From positions 1-9,252 of the forward strand of contig DAOVNC010000109.1 in assembly GCA_030630445.1 (NCBI GenBank): DNA of 9,252 nt. The letters are read 5' to 3'. The first letter of the stretch is position 1. The number at the start of each line of letters is the position of its first letter. The translations under genes were made by a program, and so were the position numbers. Below are positions 4,617 to 9,252 of this stretch, piece after piece. Below the pieces are notes generated by a model that saw only the letters and a list, made by a program, of their open reading frames with translations, had not been told where the DNA came from and searched no databases. This stretch comes from Kiritimatiellales bacterium (GTDB taxonomy: Bacteria > Verrucomicrobiota > Kiritimatiellia > Kiritimatiellales > Pontiellaceae).

Positions 4617-7466
4617 ATGTGCAAACCCATCCCCCTCATCGCCATGGTATTGCTGTGCATCACGCAGAGCGAAGCCGCCTTTACCGCCGCCGTCGATCCA
4701 AGTTCCGGCGACTTGTCCATTCAGGACGGTTCGGAAAAATACCTCGGTTTTTCCTACTATGACTGGGGCCCGGACTGGTCCGGTGTACATCGAAAAAAAT
4801 CGACCGCCGAAGTGGGCAACCAGGCCAGCTTTACCTTCCGAAACCAAATCATCAAAACCGGGGTCCCTTTCACGATCAACGGCTCATGGAGCCATCCGCA
4901 GGCCAACCAGATCGGGTTTGATGCCACACTCGTGCCGGGCGGCACTTCGGAAATGGGGCTCTCCCAATTCTCCCTTTCAACAGGAGGCGCGTTTGCCGGA
5001 ACAGAAGCCGCCGTGATTTTGGCGGACGGATCGACGGCTGCCGTGGCGATCCCCTTTGGACGCGGAACACTGGGGCAGGGGGTGGTTGGCATCCAGCTCA
5101 AAGACCGGGATGGACGCACCACTTTGATCAAGTTTTCCGAGCCGATCAACATTGATTCGGATCGGGGCGACGCGCGCATACCCCTCGCTCAAGATCGGAT
5201 CACGGAGGGGAAAAAAGAAACCCTGCAATTTACGGTTCAACTTCCTGGCTCGGTCACCTTCATCCCGGGTGTGGTGGCTGCGGCCAAAGCCTCCGACCTC
5301 TCCGACTGGTACCTTTTTTCTCCGCAGAGCCCGATTCCCGCCGCGAGCGAGTGGAGCCTCTCCAGCTGGCTTGAAGCTCCGGCAGGAAAACATGGCCGGA
5401 TCGTGCACAAGGGAGACCAACTGATCTACAACGGACAGCCCATCAAGCTTTGGGGCATCAACAATTCCTTTATGGCCTGTGCGCCGGACAACGAACTCGC
5501 GGACAAACGCGCCGACTTCTACGCGGCGATGGGCATCAACTCCGTCCGTTTGCACAAGTATGCCGACGGCACTGGATGGGCGGGAATTCTCACCCAGGAA
5601 AGCGCGGTTGAATTCGATCCGGTCAAACTCGACCGGATGGACTATTATGTAGCGGCCCTGAAAAAGCGCGGGATCTACACCAAGCTCTCCCCGGTTTTCA
5701 TCATCGATATCGGCTCTGGGGATCGCGACCGGGTTCCCTACATGGACGAACTGGGATCCATGAAAGGCAACCGCATCTCCCCGGGGCATGGCAGCCTGTA
5801 TCTATCCACCGAACTGCAGGATCTTCTTATTGAGCAGGTCGTCCGCATCCTGCGGCACACCAACCCCTATACCGGAACGACCTATGCCGAGGAGCCGGCC
5901 ATCGCCTATGTCGAGCTCTACAACGAAGACAGCGCGCTCTTCGGTGCGGTGTCCAGTGCGATGGTCAAGTCGCCCACCCTGCGTGCGCGCGGCGGCGCGT
6001 TGTTTGCGCAATGGTTGAAAGAGAAGTATCAAACGAAAGAGGCCTTCGTGGAAGCCTGGGGCGAACGGGCGGTCGTCAACTGCGGCATTCTGGGCAACCA
6101 GAAACTGCCCGCGGATGAAAGCTGGGCCGAGGATCGCATCTATCCGGCCGGGAATCCCTGGTTTTTCGATCCAACCCACTTGGACACCAGCCAGCAACCG
6201 TATAAACGCCGCCTACTGGACACCATGGCGTTTCTCTATGAGCTGCAGAACGACGTCTACACCCGCTATGCCCAGGCGATCCGCAAGACCGGCTACAAAG
6301 GGGAAATGATCACCTCCAACTGGCATGCGGGCCGCATGATGAGCCACTTCTACAACCTTCATTCCGATGCTACGACCGGCACCATCGATCGCCATAATTA
6401 TTTCGGTGGGGGCCAGCGGGGAGGTATCGGAATCAACGCCTCCTCCATGCTGACGGTGCCCGGTTCCGGCCTCCTCTCTTCCTCCCTCCAGCAGGTCAAG
6501 GGCTGTGCGTTCATGCTCTCGGAATGGATCCATGTGCTACCGAATGAATGGGGCGTCGAAGGGCCGGCCATCCTCGGAGCCTACGGCATGGGACTGCAGG
6601 GGTGGGACGTCTCCTACGCGTTTCAAAATGGCGATGACGGCACCTTCAGCCATGCCATCGGCCTGCAGGAATGGGATGCGACCGCGCCCCAGTTCATCGG
6701 TATTTTCCCCGCCGTCTCCCGTCAGGTGCTGCGTGGCGATGTGAAGGAGTCCGAGGTGGTGCACGAACGGAATGTACATGTGCCGTCTCTCGATGGGGGT
6801 AAAGTCGGTTTTGACGAAAGAACCACCCAGCAGTGGGATATCAAGACCTTCACCAGGACGGTTTTTCCCGCTGAAGCCCTCGCGGTCGCGAAGGGCATTG
6901 TTCATTTCACAGAGGCCTTTGAACCCACTGAATCTTTTGACATCACACCCTACCGCGAAGGCAAGACCCTGGTCTCCTCAACCCAGCAGCTACGTTGGCT
7001 GGCCGGCAGAACCCCCATGGACGGCCACATCGAAATCAATAGTCCGGGTACGCAGGCCATCGTCGGGTTTGCCGATGGCCAGACCGCCACGTTTGACGAT
7101 GCAACCATCACTCCGCGCTCCCGCTACGGGGCAATCTATCTTTCGGCCCAATCTAAAAACGGCACCCTGGCCAAGGACCAAGGTATTCTTCTGACGGCTC
7201 TGGCCCGCGCCCGCAACGAGGGATCCTTGGTTATTGCCGACAGCCTCCTGCTCAGCCGAGGCGTGATTGACCACCACAAGCCCGCAGGACCGGTCGTGCT
7301 TGAACCGGTCGTCGCGGAGATTGTCTTAAAGCGCCAAGGCACACCCACCGTCCACCTCCTCGACCACAGCGGGGTAAAGACCGACAAAACCGTGCCGGTG
7401 AAAAGGAATCGCTTCACCATCGATACCGGGCGCGACGCCACGCCCTACTACCTGATCACGTACTAG
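4617..7466 (+). CDS. large secreted clan GH-A glycoside hydrolase
   Basis: The 949-residue product has a Sec signal peptide (hydrophobic residues 5-17, likely cleavage after Ala20 or Ala21). Residues 22-250 look like a beta-rich accessory domain. A (beta/alpha)8-type catalytic domain then runs from about 255 to 705, opening with YNGQPIKLWGINNSF and GINSVRLHKY. Clan GH-A catalytic candidates are Glu437 in ELYNED (acid/base, after Asn436) and Glu636 in MLSEW (nucleophile); RHNYF near 592-596 is typical of the fold. The C-terminal region 785-868 has the layout seen behind catalytic domains of other large GH-A proteins: a segment ending QLRW, then GTQAIVGF, then ILLTALARARNEG. It should cleave a polysaccharide outside the cytoplasm; the family number and bond are not assigned. 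The frame also opens at TTG 4581, but ATG 4617 gives a compact signal peptide. Cys14 is not in a lipobox (VLLC). Confidence 0.85.
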   Translation: MCKPIPLIAMVLLCITQSEAAFTAAVDPSSGDLSIQDGSEKYLGFSYYDWGPDWSGVHRKKSTAEVGNQASFTFRNQIIKTGVPFTINGSWSHPQANQIGFDATLVPGGTSEMGLSQFSLSTGGAFAGTEAAVILADGSTAAVAIPFGRGTLGQGVVGIQLKDRDGRTTLIKFSEPINIDSDRGDARIPLAQDRITEGKKETLQFTVQLPGSVTFIPGVVAAAKASDLSDWYLFSPQSPIPAASEWSLSSWLEAPAGKHGRIVHKGDQLIYNGQPIKLWGINNSFMACAPDNELADKRADFYAAMGINSVRLHKYADGTGWAGILTQESAVEFDPVKLDRMDYYVAALKKRGIYTKLSPVFIIDIGSGDRDRVPYMDELGSMKGNRISPGHGSLYLSTELQDLLIEQVVRILRHTNPYTGTTYAEEPAIAYVELYNEDSALFGAVSSAMVKSPTLRARGGALFAQWLKEKYQTKEAFVEAWGERAVVNCGILGNQKLPADESWAEDRIYPAGNPWFFDPTHLDTSQQPYKRRLLDTMAFLYELQNDVYTRYAQAIRKTGYKGEMITSNWHAGRMMSHFYNLHSDATTGTIDRHNYFGGGQRGGIGINASSMLTVPGSGLLSSSLQQVKGCAFMLSEWIHVLPNEWGVEGPAILGAYGMGLQGWDVSYAFQNGDDGTFSHAIGLQEWDATAPQFIGIFPAVSRQVLRGDVKESEVVHERNVHVPSLDGGKVGFDERTTQQWDIKTFTRTVFPAEALAVAKGIVHFTEAFEPTESFDITPYREGKTLVSSTQQLRWLAGRTPMDGHIEINSPGTQAIVGFADGQTATFDDATITPRSRYGAIYLSAQSKNGTLAKDQGILLTALARARNEGSLVIADSLLLSRGVIDHHKPAGPVVLEPVVAEIVLKRQGTPTVHLLDHSGVKTDKTVPVKRNRFTIDTGRDATPYYLITY

Positions 7467-7493
7467 CAGCCTGTCGGCCCCTTCGCTTTTGGC

Positions 7494-7521
7494 TTGTGTC
7501 GCCAAGGCGTTCAACTATGGT
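7494..7521 (+). promoter_or_regulatory. candidate sigma-70-like promoter for hom
   Basis: TTGTGT (7494-7499) and TATGGT (7516-7521) are separated by 16 nt and end 31 nt before the hom start codon. Both hexamers deviate from consensus. The 86-nt gap after the glycosidase stop and the unrelated function of hom make a separate promoter reasonable, but this particular match is weak. Confidence 0.2.
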
Positions 7522-7552
7522 TGCGCCTCATTTTTCGAACAGGGAACAGGTT

Positions 7553-8806
7553 ATGAAGGAAATCAAGATTGGAATTCTCGGATTCGGCACCGTCGGTGCC
7601 GGCGTGGTGGAAGGGCTTCAGAAAAACGGGGCGCTGGTCGCCGGACGCACCGGCATCAAGCCGGTGGTGGCGAAGATTGCCGATCTCGACACGACCACCG
7701 ACCGCGGGATTGTCGTTCCGGAAGGGGTGTTGATCCCCGATGCGATGGCTGTGATTTCCGACGAAAGCATCGACCTGATCGTTGAACTCATTGGCGGCAC
7801 CACGATTGCGCGCACCTTTGTGCTAGAGGCATTGAAGCAGGGCAAGCCGGTCATTACCGCCAACAAGGCGCTGCTCGCCGAACATGGCGTGGAGCTATAC
7901 AAAGTGGCGCAGGAAAACCGCACTGGCATCTACTACGAAGCGGCGGTGGGCGGGGGCATTCCGATCCTGCGCTCGCAACGCGCGGGACTGATCGGCAACC
8001 GGATCGAGAGCATCTACGGCATCCTCAACGGTACCTGCAACTATATCCTCACGCGCATGGAGCGCGAAGGCCTGCCTTTCGACGAAATCCTCGCCGACGC
8101 CCAAAAGCTCGGCTATGCGGAAACCCCGCCGGATCTGGATATCGACGGCATCGACACGGCACATAAAACCGTGGTTCTCGCTTCGATGGCCTATGGTGCG
8201 CCGGTGCCGATGTCGGCCGTTTCCGCAAAAGGAATCCGCGGCCTTTCCGGCGAGGAGATTGCCAACGCCGACGCGCTCGGCTACCGCATCAAGCTGCTTG
8301 CCATCATCGAGGAAAACGAGGGCAAGATCGAGCTTTCGGTCGAACCGACGCTGGTTCCAAAGAACCACATGACGGCGTTGGTGAACGATTCGTTCAATGC
8401 CGTATTTGTGAAAGGCGATCTGGTTGGCGACACCATGTACTATGGTCGCGGGGCAGGGCGCCTTCCGACCGCCAGCGCCGTCATCGGCGACATTATGGAA
8501 GCGGCGGCCGACAAGGTTCATGGTGTTGGAACGCCCGTGGGCATCACTATGATGTTGCAGAAGGATGAACTGGAATACTGCGCCGCCGGAGACATCGAGA
8601 AACGGTGCTATATCCGCCTTGCGCAGGGCGATCTTGAAGCGGCCGCCGCGATCCTCGAAAAGCACGGCATTGGCATGGCCTCGGTGGAAGAAACGACCTC
8701 GGTCATTCTAACGCAACGCGCCAAGGAATCGTCCTTCGTGGCGGCCATGGCGGAACTCGGCGACGCCGTCCGCCTGCGCATCGAGGATTTTGAAGAAAAA
8801 GGGTAA
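7553..8806 (+). CDS. hom: homoserine dehydrogenase with ACT domain
   Basis: This 417-residue cytoplasmic enzyme reduces aspartate-semialdehyde to homoserine with NAD(P)H, the branch point toward threonine and methionine. The Rossmann motif GFGTVG is at 10-15. NKALLA (104-109) carries the conserved Lys105. AAVGGGIPILR (130-140) and LNGTCNYILTRM (158-169) belong to the substrate domain, and DIDGIDTAHK (196-205) ends in the catalytic Lys205. GRGAGRLPTASAV (298-310) matches the family's conserved loop. Residues from about 343 to the end form an ACT domain, the usual site of threonine feedback inhibition. The segment before DIDG reads AETPPDL where many homologues have an ADP-type sequence, a mild variation. 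ATG 7553 is preceded by AGGG (7541-7544) with 8 nt spacing; the frame extends back to GTG 7496 but that extension looks non-native. An aspartokinase follows after 86 nt in the same direction. Confidence 0.95.
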   Translation: MKEIKIGILGFGTVGAGVVEGLQKNGALVAGRTGIKPVVAKIADLDTTTDRGIVVPEGVLIPDAMAVISDESIDLIVELIGGTTIARTFVLEALKQGKPVITANKALLAEHGVELYKVAQENRTGIYYEAAVGGGIPILRSQRAGLIGNRIESIYGILNGTCNYILTRMEREGLPFDEILADAQKLGYAETPPDLDIDGIDTAHKTVVLASMAYGAPVPMSAVSAKGIRGLSGEEIANADALGYRIKLLAIIEENEGKIELSVEPTLVPKNHMTALVNDSFNAVFVKGDLVGDTMYYGRGAGRLPTASAVIGDIMEAAADKVHGVGTPVGITMMLQKDELEYCAAGDIEKRCYIRLAQGDLEAAAAILEKHGIGMASVEETTSVILTQRAKESSFVAAMAELGDAVRLRIEDFEEKG

Positions 8807-8875
8807 CCACGAAACACACTAAATACACGAAAGCCACTCCTGTTTGGTTTCGTGTGATTCGTGTATTTCGTGGTT
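8805..8875. repeat. imperfect 28-bp inverted repeat ('CACGAAA' type) between hom and lysC
   Basis: The left arm 8805-8832 matches the reverse complement of 8848-8875 at 24 of 28 positions, with a 15-nt loop. The left arm starts on the last two bases of the hom TAA stop, and the right arm ends 17 nt before the aspartokinase start. Each arm is built of short degenerate units (ACACGAA / TTCGTGT variants), so it is both an inverted and an internally repetitive element. If hom and lysC are cotranscribed, it forms a large mRNA hairpin. No T-run follows it, so it is not a standard terminator. Confidence 0.7.
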
Positions 8876-8892
8876 CAAAAAGGATAGTTGAA

Positions 8893-9252
8893 ATGAAAGT
8901 TGTAAAGTTTGGTGGTTCCTCCGTAGCGAATGCGGAGCAGGTTTCGAAGATCATTGAGATTGTGACGGCGGATGAAAACCGGCGTATTGTGGTGGTGTCG
9001 GCTCCGGGCAAGCGGCACGGCGACGACACCAAGGTGACCGACCTGTTGATTGCGCTGGCCAACACCGTGTTGGAAGGCGGCGACTATGAAGTCGCCCTGG
9101 AAAGCGTGGTTTCGCGCTATGCCGAGATCCAGCGGGACTTGGAGCTTCCGGAGTCCGTGGTGGCCACCATCGAATCCGACCTGCGCGGACGCATTGAAAA
9201 CCGCGATGCCAACGCCCTCCAGTTCATGGATGCCATGAAGGCCTCCGGCGAA
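8893..9252 (+). CDS. lysC: aspartokinase, N-terminal part (cut by window end)
   Basis: The first 120 codons are present and the frame is still open at the window edge. Aspartokinase phosphorylates aspartate, the first step toward lysine, threonine and methionine. MKVVKFGGSSVA carries the KFGGSS nucleotide-binding signature. RIVVVSAPGKR (about 31-41) and DDTKVTDLLIAL follow, and FMDAMKASGE (111-120) is the start of the conserved block that normally leads into the substrate-binding region. This pattern is like the monofunctional aspartokinases of the Bacillus aspartokinase III type. Regulatory ACT domains would lie beyond the window. AGGA (8881-8884) lies 8 nt before ATG 8893. It follows hom in the same direction, so the two probably form an operon unless the intervening palindrome separates them. 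Confidence 0.92.
   Translation, partial: MKVVKFGGSSVANAEQVSKIIEIVTADENRRIVVVSAPGKRHGDDTKVTDLLIALANTVLEGGDYEVALESVVSRYAEIQRDLELPESVVATIESDLRGRIENRDANALQFMDAMKASGE

Overview
The window looks like a stretch of a GC-rich bacterial chromosome. A Tat-exported sulfatase next to a large secreted clan GH-A glycosidase recalls marine polysaccharide degraders of the PVC group, such as Kiritimatiellota (Pontiella-like) or Lentisphaerota/Verrucomicrobiota. This placement is an inference from gene content; there is no rRNA or marker gene here to fix taxonomy.

Layout. Bases 1-880 are an accessory, repeat-rich strip. It holds a possible integron attC-like site, one AT-richer gene for a small multi-pass membrane protein (208-603), a 100-nt element bounded by a near-perfect inverted repeat that contains that gene's stop codon, and a 24-bp perfect inverted repeat with two hairpins nested in its loop, plus a third hairpin just outside. 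A rightward intrinsic terminator (889-915) sits inside the 3' end of the next gene, which lies on the opposite strand. Bases 882-3011 (minus strand) encode a type IA topoisomerase of the TopB/topoisomerase III type. A 98-nt divergent intergenic region separates it from a rightward pair: a Tat-signal sulfatase (3110-4543) and a secreted glycoside hydrolase (4617-7466). The pair probably acts on a sulfated polysaccharide outside the cytoplasm. Next come homoserine dehydrogenase (hom, 7553-8806) and the start of an aspartokinase (lysC-type, from 8893, cut by the window end). These two catalyse steps of the aspartate-family amino acid pathway (threonine, methionine, lysine). An imperfect 28-bp inverted repeat of 'CACGAAA' type fills the gap between them and begins inside the hom stop codon.

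Nothing here is clearly a new system. The most interesting material is the set of non-coding palindromes placed at gene ends and the cassette-like gene at the left edge. The sulfatase/glycosidase pair is a plausible but small carbohydrate-degradation unit whose substrate cannot be read from the sequence.
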